Made by a program: the position numbers and the translations under genes
Notes under the pieces: generated by a model
What the model was told of the DNA's origin: nothing
The model's database searches: none
Seen by the model: only the letters and a program-made list of their open reading frames with translations
Shown: piece by piece, positions 27,401 to 35,929 of the stretch
Numbering within the stretch: the stretch's first letter is position 1
Layout of the letters: every line of letters begins with the position of its first letter
Source: Clostridia bacterium
Lineage (GTDB): Bacteria > Bacillota > Clostridia > TANB77 > CAG-508
Assembly: GCA_017410505.1 (NCBI GenBank)
Contig: JAFQQR010000003.1
Span: 1-36,493 of the forward strand
Direction of reading: 5' to 3'
Length of the DNA stretch: 36,493 bases

Positions 27401-28867
27401 GGAAATGTAAATCCAAAAGAAGATAATATGCTGAAGATTACAAATGAGGGAAGAAAATTAGCTTTGGATCAAAGATTGATAAATAATATGTTACCAGACT
27501 TTGAAAATAGCAAAGTAAATGCTTGTGCTGACAATATTTATAAAATATGGAAAGAAACAGAAACAAACAAATCAACACAATTAGTATTTTGCGATTTATC
27601 AACACCAAAATCTTTAAGTGCAACAGATAACCCTTATGAAATGGAACTTGTAGATGGAGAATGGAAACTAAAAAATTATGAATTTACTGATGTATATACA
27701 GATTTAAAAAGAAAGTTAATAGCAAAAGGCATACCAGAGAATGAAATAGCATTTATTCACGATGCAAATAATGAAGTAAAAAAGCAAGAACTATTTTCAA
27801 AAGTAAGAACAGGAACAATAAGAGTTTTGATGGGGTCAACTGCTAAAATGGGAGCAGGAACAAACTGTCAAAATAAAATTATAGCATTACATCATTTAGA
27901 TTGTCCGTGGCGACCTGCTGATTTAATACAGAGAAATGGTAGAGGTATTAGACAAGGAAATGAAAATGAAGTTGTAAATATATTCACTTATGTAACAGAA
28001 AAAACATTTGATGCATATTTGTTTCAGTTAGTAGAAACAAAGCAAAAGTTTATATCACAAATAATGACATCAAAGACACCAGTTAGAAGTGCAGAAGATG
28101 TTGATGAAAAAGCATTGAGTTATGCAGAAATAAAAGCACTTGCTGCAGGAAATCCTTTGATTATAGAAAAAACTCAATTAGATACAGATGTTGCAAAACT
28201 AAAACTATTAAAACAAAGTTATTTGAGTGAAATATATAGACTTGAAGATATGATAGCGAAATATTACCCAAACAGAATAAAAGAACTTGAAAAAGAAATC
28301 ACCAATATCGAAAAAGATATAAATTTAATAACTGAAAATACTAATATATCAAATGAAGAAAAATTTTCTCCTATGATATTAAAAAGCAAACAATACACTA
28401 AAAAAGAAGAGGCTGGAAAAATGATATTAGAAATTTGTAAGACAAAAGAGTCATCTGAATTAGAAGAAATAGGGGAATACAGAGGAATGAAATTAGAATT
28501 GCAAATAAATGTTGCAAGACAAGAATTTGAGTTGTTTATAAAAGGTAATTTTGAATATAAAATTTCTCTAGGTAATGATATTTACGGAAATATAACAAGA
28601 ATAGACAATGCTTTATCTAATGTTGGAAAAGATTTAGAAGATAGTAAAAAAGAATTAGAAAATACTAAAAAACAATTAGAAAATGCAAAAATTGATGTTA
28701 AAGTACCTTTTGATAAAGAAAACGAGCTGAAAGAAAAAGCAATTAGATTAGATAGAGTAAATGCTTTATTAAACTTAAATGAAAAAGAGAGCATTATAAT
28801 GGAAGATGAAGAAAAATCTGATGATGAACAAAAAAGTCAAGACTATGATAAAGAACCAATTAGATAA
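21406..28867 (+). CDS. Giant N6-adenine methylase/SNF2-type helicase of conjugative elements, with four CGG +1 shift sites
   Basis: Removing four Cs gives one 2485-residue frame. Order: an N-terminal region starting [20 protein letters not shown]; spacer regions ([12 protein letters not shown] about 580, [13 protein letters not shown] about 925); a methylase with motif I EPSC-GVGNF at about 996-1004 and [20 protein letters not shown]; a helicase with Walker A HEV-GAGKT at about 1661-1668, DEAH in [23 protein letters not shown] and motif [15 protein letters not shown]; then a coiled-coil tail. It matches the large methylase-helicase of Tn1549-type elements, which may protect or process transferring DNA. 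The frame moves +1 at each CGG (24403, 24662, 26397, 27187); unshifted, the product stops after 1002 residues. Because the conserved sequence is otherwise undecayed, I read it as functional through frameshifting or as a consensus artefact rather than a pseudogene. Confidence 0.9.
24403..24405 (+). other. CGG +1 frameshift site 3 (methylase motif I)
   Basis: CCA AGT TGT CGG AGT TGG TAA stops in frame. Skipping C gives TGT GGA GTT GGT AAC TTT, which restores EPSCGVGNF, the S-adenosylmethionine-binding motif. The +1 codon is GGA (Gly1000). Confidence 0.85.
24662..24664 (+). other. CGG +1 frameshift site 4 (after the NPPF-like motif)
   Basis: In the frame set by site 3, TTC TTT CGG AAA AAC TTT AGA TAA stops. 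Skipping C gives TTT GGA AAA ACT TTA GAT AAA, restoring [15 protein letters not shown]. The +1 codon is GGA (Gly1086). Relatives, from memory, have Ala or Gly here. Confidence 0.85.
26397..26399 (+). other. CGG +1 frameshift site 5 (helicase Walker A loop)
   Basis: In frame, GAA GTA CGG TGC TGG AAA AAC TTT TGA stops. Skipping C gives GTA GGT GCT GGA AAA ACT TTT GAA, the Walker A loop VGAGKTFE. The +1 codon is GGT (Gly1664). Confidence 0.88.
27187..27189 (+). other. CGG +1 frameshift site 6 (helicase core)
   Basis: In frame, CCC TCA CGG CAC AGG TTA TAG stops. Skipping C gives TCA GGC ACA GGT TAT AGA ACA, restoring [20 protein letters not shown]. The +1 codon is GGC (Gly1927). Confidence 0.86.
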
Positions 28868-28927
28868 ATCACACATTTTTATTATAAAAACAAATAATGT
28901 ATTATGACAACAAAGGAGGTAATAAAA

Positions 28928-29587
28928 ATGATAAATAATTTTAAAGATGGAGTTTTAAACGAGCTATACGATGTAAGGAGTGAGGACTTTGAAAGGTATT
29001 TTCACGATGAATTAGCAAAAGATGTAGACAGAATAGGCGTATCAGAAAAAAGAGAGCAATTAAAGAAATTAGTGAATGAACTATTTAAAGGAGACGAAAA
29101 TACATTTGAAAAACTTAATGGCTTATTAAAAGATTTTGAAACGTCAATGTTTTCGGAAATGGCGTTCTGGTGTAGGAAATATTACAAACTTGGCTTTTGT
29201 GATTCAAATATGTTAAAAGAAGAAACGAGAAATTTTATCAATATAAGCAATAAAGTAGAAAGAAAATCATTTTATAATGATTATTCAGATGATTTTTTTG
29301 AGTATATTGAAGATTATAAAACAAATTATTTGATGAAGAAAAAAGAGTATAGAGAAATAATAAAAAAAGTCCGTACACTAAAAGAAAATAATCCTAAAGT
29401 TGAAGAATTAGTTGAGGATGGAAAAATTGAAATATTAAGTCTTGAAGAACTAAAAATTGTCCAAGAACTTTTAAAACTAGAAAATCAAATTGACATCATT
29501 GAACAAAAAGAAATATTTAGGCTAGGAATGAAAGAAATGCTTACTAATCTTGAAGATATGAATATAATACAATTAGCTTTAAAATAA
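28928..29587 (+). CDS. Element protein with two modules (DUF6809-like plus a repeat shared with the next gene)
   Basis: ATG 28928 follows AAAGGAGG (28912-28919), which lies inside the longer frame from ATG 28904, so the short start (219 residues) is right. The N half (FKDGVLNELYDVRSEDFERYF through MFSEMAFWCRKYYKLGFCD) resembles the small DUF6809-type proteins of Firmicute mobile elements. The C half (YSDDFFEYIEDYKTNYLM through GMKEMLTNLEDMNII) aligns with nearly all of the next gene's product. No enzyme motif is visible. It lies 60 bases after the methylase/helicase gene and is probably in the same transcription unit. Confidence 0.7.
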   Translation: MINNFKDGVLNELYDVRSEDFERYFHDELAKDVDRIGVSEKREQLKKLVNELFKGDENTFEKLNGLLKDFETSMFSEMAFWCRKYYKLGFCDSNMLKEETRNFINISNKVERKSFYNDYSDDFFEYIEDYKTNYLMKKKEYREIIKKVRTLKENNPKVEELVEDGKIEILSLEELKIVQELLKLENQIDIIEQKEIFRLGMKEMLTNLEDMNIIQLALK

Positions 29588-29622
29588 AAACATATTAAAG
29601 AAATAACGGAGAAAAAAGAAAA

Positions 29623-29952
29623 ATGGATGAAGAATTAAATAGTTTTTTTAATGAGTATCAAGACAACTTTATGGAATATTTTGAAACGCATAAAAACAAA
29701 AAAATACAAAATAGAAATGACTTCAAAGAAATAAGTAACGAAATAGTTGAATTGAAAAACAAGTACCCAAATGTTCAAGCTTATTTAGAAGATGAACAAA
29801 TTGTTGATTTGAGTGAAAAAGAAAGAGAAATTGTTTTAAAAATTATAGATTTAGAAGAAGATTTAGTAACATTAGAAATAAAAGAATCTTTTAAATTAGG
29901 ATTTAAAGAGGCTTATATCTATTTTGAAGAAATGGGTATGCTTAATATTTAA
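29623..29952 (+). CDS. Stand-alone paralogue of the upstream protein's C-terminal half
   Basis: The 109-residue acidic helical protein (FFNEYQDNFMEYFETHKNKK, then VDLSEKEREIVLKIIDLEED, then FKLGFKEAYIYFEEMGML) aligns along its length with the C half of the protein encoded just upstream. That suggests local duplication or fission. GGAG precedes ATG 29623. A terminator follows. Function unknown. Confidence 0.7.
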   Translation: MDEELNSFFNEYQDNFMEYFETHKNKKIQNRNDFKEISNEIVELKNKYPNVQAYLEDEQIVDLSEKEREIVLKIIDLEEDLVTLEIKESFKLGFKEAYIYFEEMGMLNI

Positions 29953-29958
29953 AATGTT

Positions 29959-29997
29959 AGAAGATATTAAAGAAATTTAGTATCTTCTATGTTTTTT
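29959..29997 (+). terminator. Terminator closing the element gene run
   Basis: AGAAGATA (29959-29966) pairs with TATCTTCT (29981-29988), then ATGTTTTTT. It is almost identical to the terminator at 33231. Confidence 0.85.
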
Positions 29998-30007
29998 ATA
30001 AAAAGTA

Positions 30008-30016
30008 TGGTATAAT
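30008..30016 (+). promoter_or_regulatory. Extended -10 promoter element for the GIY-YIG gene
   Basis: TGGTATAAT (30008-30016) directly follows the terminator and precedes the recurring leader motif AATAGTAAGTTGTAGGG at 30027. Confidence 0.5.
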
Positions 30017-30098
30017 CATCTCGAATAATAGTAAGTTGTAGGGTGGATTATAGGTAAAATTAAAAAAGACTATGAAAATGTAATTTGAGGTGAATATT

Positions 30099-30908
30099 TT
30101 GATTAGTAAAAGAGATTTTAATTATTTATATGATAATATACATGTATTATATTTTGGAATTTGGTTGGATAAAACAAAAGTAAGATTAAATTTGACAAGA
30201 GATAATTTTGCCCAAATTGATAAAGAAAGTTATACAAAAGTACCAGCACATAAGGAAATTTTAGAAAACTGGGATGACTGGAAGAAACAAAAAGAAACAT
30301 TAAAATTTAACGAATTTTATACTAGAATATGTCCGCCAGGACTTAAATTTGAAAAAGAAGGTGATAAACTAATATTATCAGATGAATACTGCAAAAGGTA
30401 TCAAGATATGTGCTTACAAAACTATGATTTAAACATGAAGTTTATTAGTAAATTAGACAAGAACAAGTTTAATAAAGCTATTGATAAAGCTGTAAAAAAA
30501 TATAATATGATAGAAATAAAAAATTTAAATGAATGTCAAAAACAAACAGGACTTTATATGACTGTGCTAGATAACTTTAAACAAGTATATATCGGACAAA
30601 CTACAAGGGATTTAAAAGAAAGAATTTTAAGGCATTGGAAAGTAAAACCTAAATTTGATAGAATATTATTTGGAGGCGCCAACCAATCTGTTATTTCATA
30701 TGATTCTTATGGTGTATTAGATACTACTAGAATATTTATAATTTATGAAACAGATAAAAACAAAATTGATAAAATTGAAGAGAGGTTAGTAAAAGAGATA
30801 CCAACGGAATATCAAGCTAATAGAATTGGAGGTGGCATTCATTTAGACTCATTAAAAGATTTATTGGATGCTGTTGATACAATGAATTTAAGAAATTTAG
30901 AAAATTAA
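30099..30908 (+). CDS. GIY-YIG domain nuclease-like protein
   Basis: TTG 30099 is seven bases after GAGGTG. The in-frame GTG at 30090 overlaps that site, so I prefer TTG, giving 269 residues. The C half is a GIY-YIG domain: G151-L-Y153 (TGLYMTVLD), then V-Y164-I-G166-QTTRDLKERILRHW, then ERLVKEIPTEYQANRIGGG. The variant GLY for GIY is common. Such domains cut DNA in homing, restriction or repair proteins. The N half (about 1-140) is unrecognised and could be a target-binding region. It is the first of the accessory genes. Confidence 0.8.
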   Translation: MISKRDFNYLYDNIHVLYFGIWLDKTKVRLNLTRDNFAQIDKESYTKVPAHKEILENWDDWKKQKETLKFNEFYTRICPPGLKFEKEGDKLILSDEYCKRYQDMCLQNYDLNMKFISKLDKNKFNKAIDKAVKKYNMIEIKNLNECQKQTGLYMTVLDNFKQVYIGQTTRDLKERILRHWKVKPKFDRILFGGANQSVISYDSYGVLDTTRIFIIYETDKNKIDKIEERLVKEIPTEYQANRIGGGIHLDSLKDLLDAVDTMNLRNLEN

Positions 30909-31020
30909 AACTATACAAAAGAATAAAAAATTACAAGTTATAGAACAGATGGTTCGTTGCTAATTAACAGTTATTATTTTATTATAATTAAAGGAAAATG
31001 GTTATTTATAGAGGAATATT

Positions 31021-32052
31021 ATGAAGAACAAAAAAATGATAGATGAAATAAATGAAAATAAAGAAGTAAAGGGCATAAATATAGATAGTATAGAAAATGA
31101 AATAAGTTATTTGTGTAAGTTATTACATACATCTAGACCAGAACAATATATTTATGCTTATATTAAAGATATTTTTCCAAAAACTATAAGGAGTAAGAAA
31201 TTTGACTGGCTATTATGGGATGCAGAATTTGATATATTTATTCCAGAACTAGATTTGGCAATTGAGTATGATGGATTCCATTGGCATAAAGAAAAAATAG
31301 GTTTATCTGATTCTGATAAAAATAAATTAGCAAAAGAACACAATATTACTTTATTTAGAGTAAGAGAAGTTGGACTAGAAGAAACTGATTGTAAATTTTA
31401 CTTTTATAATTATAATAAAATATATGATAATATTGACGAAGCTATAAATGCAATTATTGATTTTATTAATATTAAATATGATAAAAAAATTGAAAAATTA
31501 AAGAATTTTGATTTAGATTCTATAAAACTAAAAACTTTAAAAAATTTAAGACAACAGAAAAGAGAACAAAGCATAATAGGAAAATGGGAAGAAATTGAAA
31601 AGTATTGGGATTATGAAAATAATGAAGGAATTAGACCGGAAGATATAAGAACAACTTACAAATATACTTTAAATGCTATATGTCCATATTGCAATAAAAA
31701 AGTAAGTTTTATACCTAGATTATCTTTTAGATGCTATGGAAAATATTCATTTACTCCTCATATTTGTAATGAATTAGATGAATATTGCCTTTCATTATTA
31801 GATGAAAAGTGTAAAAATGGTAAACTTGAATTAACTATGAATGATATAGACGATAAAAGACTAAAAGACTGGTTAATTAGAATTGTTACTGCAAGAAATT
31901 TATTTACAACAATAAAAGATGAAAAAATATTAAATAAACTTGAAAAGAAAATAGGATTTAGAATTAATTGTAAGAATTTATATGAAATGAAAATTGCTGA
32001 TTATAATGATTTAAAAAGAGCGATAAAAAGTGAAAAATTTAAGGAAGAATAA
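31021..32052 (+). CDS. PD-(D/E)XK-type nuclease (Vsr-like) with a zinc-binding C-terminal part
   Basis: The 343-residue protein has a Vsr/homing-type nuclease core: RSKKFDWLLWDAEFDIFIPE with E69 and D71, then E82-Y-D-G-FHWH and RVREVGLEE. This resembles the nuclease-like domains of proteins with treble-clef repeats. Further on, CPYCNKKV (C221, C224) and a later CYG...HIC suggest a zinc finger. Its neighbour encodes another nuclease-like protein. A mobile-element or defence role is possible, but no methylase partner is adjacent. The start follows GAGGAA. Confidence 0.75.
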   Translation: MKNKKMIDEINENKEVKGINIDSIENEISYLCKLLHTSRPEQYIYAYIKDIFPKTIRSKKFDWLLWDAEFDIFIPELDLAIEYDGFHWHKEKIGLSDSDKNKLAKEHNITLFRVREVGLEETDCKFYFYNYNKIYDNIDEAINAIIDFINIKYDKKIEKLKNFDLDSIKLKTLKNLRQQKREQSIIGKWEEIEKYWDYENNEGIRPEDIRTTYKYTLNAICPYCNKKVSFIPRLSFRCYGKYSFTPHICNELDEYCLSLLDEKCKNGKLELTMNDIDDKRLKDWLIRIVTARNLFTTIKDEKILNKLEKKIGFRINCKNLYEMKIADYNDLKRAIKSEKFKEE

Positions 32053-32112
32053 ATTAAAATTTATAGAATTGTAAAAAATAGTAAGTTATTGGTATGATTG
32101 GATGGATGTTAT

Positions 32113-32607
32113 ATGAAAAAAAGTAAATTTAATACTATATTAATTGTTGTGATAATTGTTTTATTTATTATTGAAATTTATATATTAGCATTGAACAATA
32201 AATACAAATATGATATAGCAAAAATAATAGGGATAGGTAATGTAAATGATTTTTATATTAAAAAAATTGAAAGAAGTTATGGACCAGGAACTGACCCTAT
32301 ATTTGTTACATTTAAAATATCTATTGACAACTACAATAAATATACATTAAATTATTATGATGTTGAAAAAGATAAAGATTTCTATGAAGGAGAGATAACA
32401 AATAAAAAGAGAAAAGTTGACAATTATTATATATGTTGTTATGAAACATTTGGATATAATACTGAAAATATAAAGATAATAAACAAAGCAAAAAATAATA
32501 TAATTCAACTAAAATTTACTGGAGCAATATTAATAATACTAATAATTCTATTTATTATAAGAACAGTAAAAATAAGAATGACTAATAACATTAGTTCAGA
32601 GAATTAG
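32113..32607 (+). CDS. Two-helix membrane protein of unknown function
   Basis: The 164-residue protein starts MKKSKFN, then has a strong helix at 8-27 (ILIVVIIVLFIIEIYILA). A loop or domain (30-125, with a Tyr/Lys-rich stretch) follows, then a second helix (about 133-153). ATG 32113 is preferred over TTG 32098; the ribosome site (GGATGG) is weak. The outer or inner domain has no motif I know. The recurring leader motif GTAAGTTATTGGTATGATTG lies immediately upstream. Confidence 0.6.
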   Translation: MKKSKFNTILIVVIIVLFIIEIYILALNNKYKYDIAKIIGIGNVNDFYIKKIERSYGPGTDPIFVTFKISIDNYNKYTLNYYDVEKDKDFYEGEITNKKRKVDNYYICCYETFGYNTENIKIINKAKNNIIQLKFTGAILIILIILFIIRTVKIRMTNNISSEN

Positions 32608-32697
32608 ACAAATTACAAGTTATAAGTCAAGTAAACCAATGGTATGTGTTCTTTTTTATATTAGTATTATACAATAATTCTTGAAAGAAGGGATATT

Positions 32698-33210
32698 ATG
32701 GATCAAGAAAAAATTGGAAAATTTATAGCTACTTGTAGAAAAGATAAAAAATTAACACAAGAGCAATTAGCTGAAAAATTAAATATAAGCAAAAATGCAG
32801 TTAGTAAGTGGGAAAGAGGGTTAAACCTTCCTGATGTTTCAATTATGCAAGAGCTATGTAGAATATTAGGAATTACCTTAAATAAACTCTTTATAGGAGA
32901 TAAGATTATTGATGAAAAATATAAAGAAGTAGCAGATGATAACTTATTAAATGCATTAGAAAATAGTTCATTTACATTAAAAGAAAAAATATATTTTTAT
33001 AAAAATAAATGGAAAAAAGAACATATATCTAAAATGGTTTTATGTTTTATAAGTTGGATTATTTTAATTGTTGCTCTTAAATTTCAAAATGTTGAATTTT
33101 ATATCATTGGAACAATAGCTGGAATGTTATCCGTATTATTTTATATTGTGTTATATAATCAAATGATGATATATGTTGAAAATAATGCGTATAAGAAAAC
33201 TGAAAAGTAA
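32698..33210 (+). CDS. XRE-family regulator with membrane-spanning C terminus
   Basis: The 170-residue protein has an N-terminal helix-turn-helix (residues 6-65: FIATCRKDKKLTQEQLAEKL, then ISKNAVSKWERGLNLPDV, then CRILGITLNKLFIGD). Two membrane helices follow (about 118-131 and 136-157). The architecture resembles the regulator at 6737, but the sequences differ enough to be separate family members. It is flanked by its own terminator. Targets unknown. Confidence 0.85.
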   Translation: MDQEKIGKFIATCRKDKKLTQEQLAEKLNISKNAVSKWERGLNLPDVSIMQELCRILGITLNKLFIGDKIIDEKYKEVADDNLLNALENSSFTLKEKIYFYKNKWKKEHISKMVLCFISWIILIVALKFQNVEFYIIGTIAGMLSVLFYIVLYNQMMIYVENNAYKKTEK

Positions 33211-33230
33211 CTGCAAAATTACAGGTGGTA

Positions 33231-33264
33231 AGAAGATATTAAGAAATTAGTATCTTCTTTTTTG
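33231..33264 (+). terminator. Terminator after the XRE regulator
   Basis: AGAAGATA (33231-33238) pairs with TATCTTCT (33251-33258), then a T run. The whole hairpin nearly repeats the one at 29959. Confidence 0.85.
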
Positions 33265-33266
33265 AT

Positions 33267-33303
33267 AATATGACAGACAGATGTCATATTTATATGCTAT
33301 AAT
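33267..33303 (+). promoter_or_regulatory. Operator and -10 of the WYL regulator gene
   Basis: AATATGACA (33267-33275) and TGTCATATT (33282-33290) form a perfect 9-bp inverted repeat with a six-base spacer. TATAAT follows at 33298-33303, 18 bases before the gene. The same half-sites recur at 34302 upstream of the GyrI-like gene. Confidence 0.75.
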
Positions 33304-33320
33304 ACTTATGGGAGGGACTT

Positions 33321-34220
33321 ATGCAAGTAAATAATAGATTATTTGAGATAATATATATATTGATGCAAAAGAAAAAAGTTACAGCAAAAGAATTAGCAGA
33401 TAAGTTTGAAGTATCTACAAGAACTATATATAGAGATATAGAAATATTAAGTGGAGCAAACATACCAATTTATGCAAGTAAGGGAAAAGATGGAGGAATA
33501 GGGCTTTTAGATGAATATGTACTAAATAAATCTATTCTTTCTGAAGAAGAACAAAACCAAATTTTGTTTGCATTACAAGGAATGAAGAAAGTAAGTGGAA
33601 AAGATGAAAAAGATATTTTAGAAAAATTAAGTACATTATTTAATAAAGAAATAAATGATTGGATTAAAATAGATTTTTCAAATTGGGGAAAAGATAACGC
33701 ACAAGAAGAAAGATTTGATATGATAAAAGCAGCAATATTAAATAAAAATCAAATAGAATTTGTATATTATAATTCTAATGGAGAAGAGAATAAAAGAATT
33801 GTAGAACCATTGCAAATATGGTTTAAAGATAAATCGTGGTATTTAATAAGCTATTGCAAACTAAAAGAAGATTATAGAATATTCAAGATTGCTAGAATAA
33901 AAGAAATTAAGATATTGCAAGAACATTTTGAAAGAGAGTTGCCAAAAGAGAAAAAAGAAGAAAAATATAATTTAAAAAATATATCACTTGAATTAGAAAT
34001 AAGCAATGAAATGGCTTATAGAGTATATGATGAATTTGAAAGTAGAGAAATAACTAAAAAAGAAGATGGAAACTTTATAGTAAATGTAGAATATCCAGAG
34101 AATGAATGGGTATATGGTTATATTTTATCTTTTGGAGAATATGCAAAAATTTTGAAGCCAGATTATGCTAAAACTGCAATAAAAGAAAAACTACAAAAAA
34201 CTTTAAAAAATTATTTATAA
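33321..34220 (+). CDS. WYL-domain transcription regulator (HTH_11 type)
   Basis: The 299-residue protein has an N-terminal winged helix-turn-helix (residues 1-60: NNRLFEIIYILMQKKKVTAK, then FEVSTRTIYRDIEIL). A WYL domain lies at about 135-205 (WYLISYCKLKEDYRIFKIAR), and a C-terminal region follows. WYL domains bind ligands such as nucleic-acid fragments. Members of this YafY-like group often regulate a neighbouring gene. GGGAGGG precedes ATG 33321. An operator-like inverted repeat lies in its own promoter and a matching one in front of the next gene, so autoregulation and control of the GyrI-like gene are likely. Confidence 0.9.
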   Translation: MQVNNRLFEIIYILMQKKKVTAKELADKFEVSTRTIYRDIEILSGANIPIYASKGKDGGIGLLDEYVLNKSILSEEEQNQILFALQGMKKVSGKDEKDILEKLSTLFNKEINDWIKIDFSNWGKDNAQEERFDMIKAAILNKNQIEFVYYNSNGEENKRIVEPLQIWFKDKSWYLISYCKLKEDYRIFKIARIKEIKILQEHFERELPKEKKEEKYNLKNISLELEISNEMAYRVYDEFESREITKKEDGNFIVNVEYPENEWVYGYILSFGEYAKILKPDYAKTAIKEKLQKTLKNYL

Positions 34221-34224
34221 TTTT

Positions 34225-34260
34225 ACTAACTGTTATGAACAAAAGTGAATTACAGTTAGT
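34225..34260. terminator. Hairpin between the WYL and GyrI-like genes
   Basis: ACTAACTGT (34225-34233) pairs exactly with ACAGTTAGT (34252-34260). No T tract follows, so termination is uncertain. Confidence 0.55.
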
Positions 34261-34301
34261 TAATATGGAAATATTTATAAAATTTATTATTTTTTTATTA
34301 T

Positions 34302-34339
34302 AATATGACATACAGTTGTCAAGTTAAATGTTATATACT
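34302..34339 (+). promoter_or_regulatory. Second WYL-type operator, upstream of the GyrI-like gene
   Basis: AATATGACA (34302-34310), six bases, then TGTCAAGTT (34317-34325). The first half-site is identical and the second is nearly so to the operator at 33267. A TATACT lies at 34334, at nearly the same distance as TATAAT in the first site. Confidence 0.65.
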
Positions 34340-34390
34340 TCATTTTAAGATGATAGATTACAAAAGTATAAGTAGAAAGGAAAGATATAA

Positions 34391-35029
34391 ATGGCTTTTG
34401 ATTATAAAAAAGAATATAAGGAATTTTATATGCCAAAAAATAAGCCTAGCATTGTTGAAGTTCCTAAAATGAATTATATTGCAGTTAGAGGAAAAGGAAA
34501 TCCTAATGATGAAAATAGCGAATATAAAGATTCGATAGGACTATTATATGCAATCGTTTTTACAATAAAAATGAGCTACAAGGGCACTCATAAAATAGAT
34601 GGCTATTTTGAATATGTTGTTCCACCACTTGAAGGATTTTGGTGGCAAGAAGGAAACAAAAATGGTATAGACTATAAGCATAAAGATAAATTTAATTTTA
34701 TTTCAATTATTAGATTACCAGACTTCGTAACAAAAGAAGATTTTGATTGGGCTATTGGGGAAGCAACAAACAAGAAAAAACAAGACTTTTCAAAAGTAGA
34801 ATTTTTAAGTTATAATGAGGGTATTTGTGTTCAATGTATGCACATAGGTTCTTATGACAATGAGCCTGAAACTATTAATCTAATGCACGAATATATGATA
34901 GAAAATGGATATGAACTAGATATTACTGGCTCTAGATTTCATCACGAAATATATTTAAGCGATCCAAGAAGATGTGATGTCAGTAAATTAAAAACACTTA
35001 TAAGACATCCAATAATAAAATCAAAATAA
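34391..35029 (+). CDS. GyrI-like small-molecule-binding protein
   Basis: The 212-residue protein matches the GyrI-like/SOUL-type small-molecule-binding family seen next to WYL or MerR regulators: VEVPKMNYIAVRGKGNPND, IGLLYAIVFTIKMSYKG, then IDGYFEYVVPPLEGFWW and the closing RFHHEIYLSDPRRCDVSKLK. Such domains bind or degrade hydrophobic ligands and toxic compounds. The ligand here is unknown. AAAGGAA precedes ATG 34391. The operator shared with the WYL gene suggests that the pair forms a small ligand-responsive unit. Confidence 0.85.
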   Translation: MAFDYKKEYKEFYMPKNKPSIVEVPKMNYIAVRGKGNPNDENSEYKDSIGLLYAIVFTIKMSYKGTHKIDGYFEYVVPPLEGFWWQEGNKNGIDYKHKDKFNFISIIRLPDFVTKEDFDWAIGEATNKKKQDFSKVEFLSYNEGICVQCMHIGSYDNEPETINLMHEYMIENGYELDITGSRFHHEIYLSDPRRCDVSKLKTLIRHPIIKSK

Positions 35030-35072
35030 ACACAAATCATTAATAATTAGTAAGTTGTGGGGGAATTTAAAT

Positions 35073-35648
35073 ATGAACGAAAGACCTAATTTAGATATAA
35101 GTTTAGATAGTAACTTATTTAAAGAATATTATTATTTGAAAGAAGAATTAATTGATTTTTGTAAAAAATACAAATTGCAAACAACGGGAGGAAAAATAGA
35201 ACTAACCGAAAGAATTGCAAACTTTTTAGACACAGGAGAAAGAACTTATAGAAGTCATACTATTAGAAGAACTGCTAGTATTGATGAAATAACACTTGAT
35301 ACAATAATAGAAGAAAATTTTATATGTTCTGAAAAACATAGAGGATTTTATAAAGAACAAATTGGAAACAATTTTTCTTTTAATGTGTTGTTTCAAAAAT
35401 GGTTAAAAAGTAATTCTGGAAAAACTTATCAAGATTCAATAACTGCTTATTATCAAATATTGGAAGATAAGAAGAAAAATAAAACAACAATTGATAAGCA
35501 ATTTGAATACAATACTTATATTAGAGATTTCTTTAACGACAACAAAAATAAAAGCTTAGAGCAGGCAATTAAGTGTTGGAAATACAAAAAGAGTTTGAGG
35601 GGACACAATAAATATGAAAGAGATGATTTGAAAATATTAAATAGTTAA
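35073..35648 (+). CDS. SAP-domain protein (DUF6434-like)
   Basis: ATG 35073 follows GGGGGA; the longer frame from GTG 35055 includes that site. The 191-residue protein has an N-terminal SAP motif (YYLKEELIDFCKKYKLQTTG, then GKIELTERIANFL), a fold that binds DNA or RNA. A region (DTIIEENFICSEKHRGFYKE, then WLKSNSGKTYQDSITAYYQI) follows that I associate with DUF6434-type proteins in Firmicute accessory regions. A nucleic-acid-binding role is inferred, not shown. Confidence 0.8.
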   Translation: MNERPNLDISLDSNLFKEYYYLKEELIDFCKKYKLQTTGGKIELTERIANFLDTGERTYRSHTIRRTASIDEITLDTIIEENFICSEKHRGFYKEQIGNNFSFNVLFQKWLKSNSGKTYQDSITAYYQILEDKKKNKTTIDKQFEYNTYIRDFFNDNKNKSLEQAIKCWKYKKSLRGHNKYERDDLKILNS

Positions 35649-35680
35649 TAATAAATATTATTTTATAAGGGAGAAAGTTT

Positions 35681-35929
35681 ATGAAAAATAAACAATTATT
35701 ACTTGATAATATAGACAACGTTCATACTACCGAAATGGGTATTGATAGAATTAAGAAAAATCTTAAATTAGATACTGATAATGTAGTTGAATATTGTAAA
35801 AACAAAGTTTTAGATAAAAATTGTAATATATACAAACAGGGCAAAAATTGGTATTGCGAAATAGATAATATAATAATAACTATTAACTCATATAGTTATA
35901 CAATTATCACAGCACATATTAAAAAATAA
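35681..35929 (+). CDS. DUF3781 family protein
   Basis: The 82-residue protein (LLLDNIDNVHTTEMGIDRIK, then VVEYCKNKVLDKNCNIYKQG, then NWYCEIDNIIITINSYSYTI) matches the DUF3781 family, small proteins of unknown function found in Firmicute accessory DNA. AAGGGAG precedes ATG 35681. No catalytic residues are known to me; the paired Cys residues are notable but not a clear motif. Confidence 0.8.
   Translation: MKNKQLLLDNIDNVHTTEMGIDRIKKNLKLDTDNVVEYCKNKVLDKNCNIYKQGKNWYCEIDNIIITINSYSYTIITAHIKK

Noticed and set aside
5683..28867. Treating all CGG frame breaks as ordinary sequencing error
   Set aside because: Not excluded, but not adopted: the breaks are not in homopolymers, all insert a C exactly before a glycine GG in codon phase, and all occur in two genes. 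The window does contain two other single-base breaks (4110, 17107), both missing an A, which look more like ordinary error, so I kept the classes separate.
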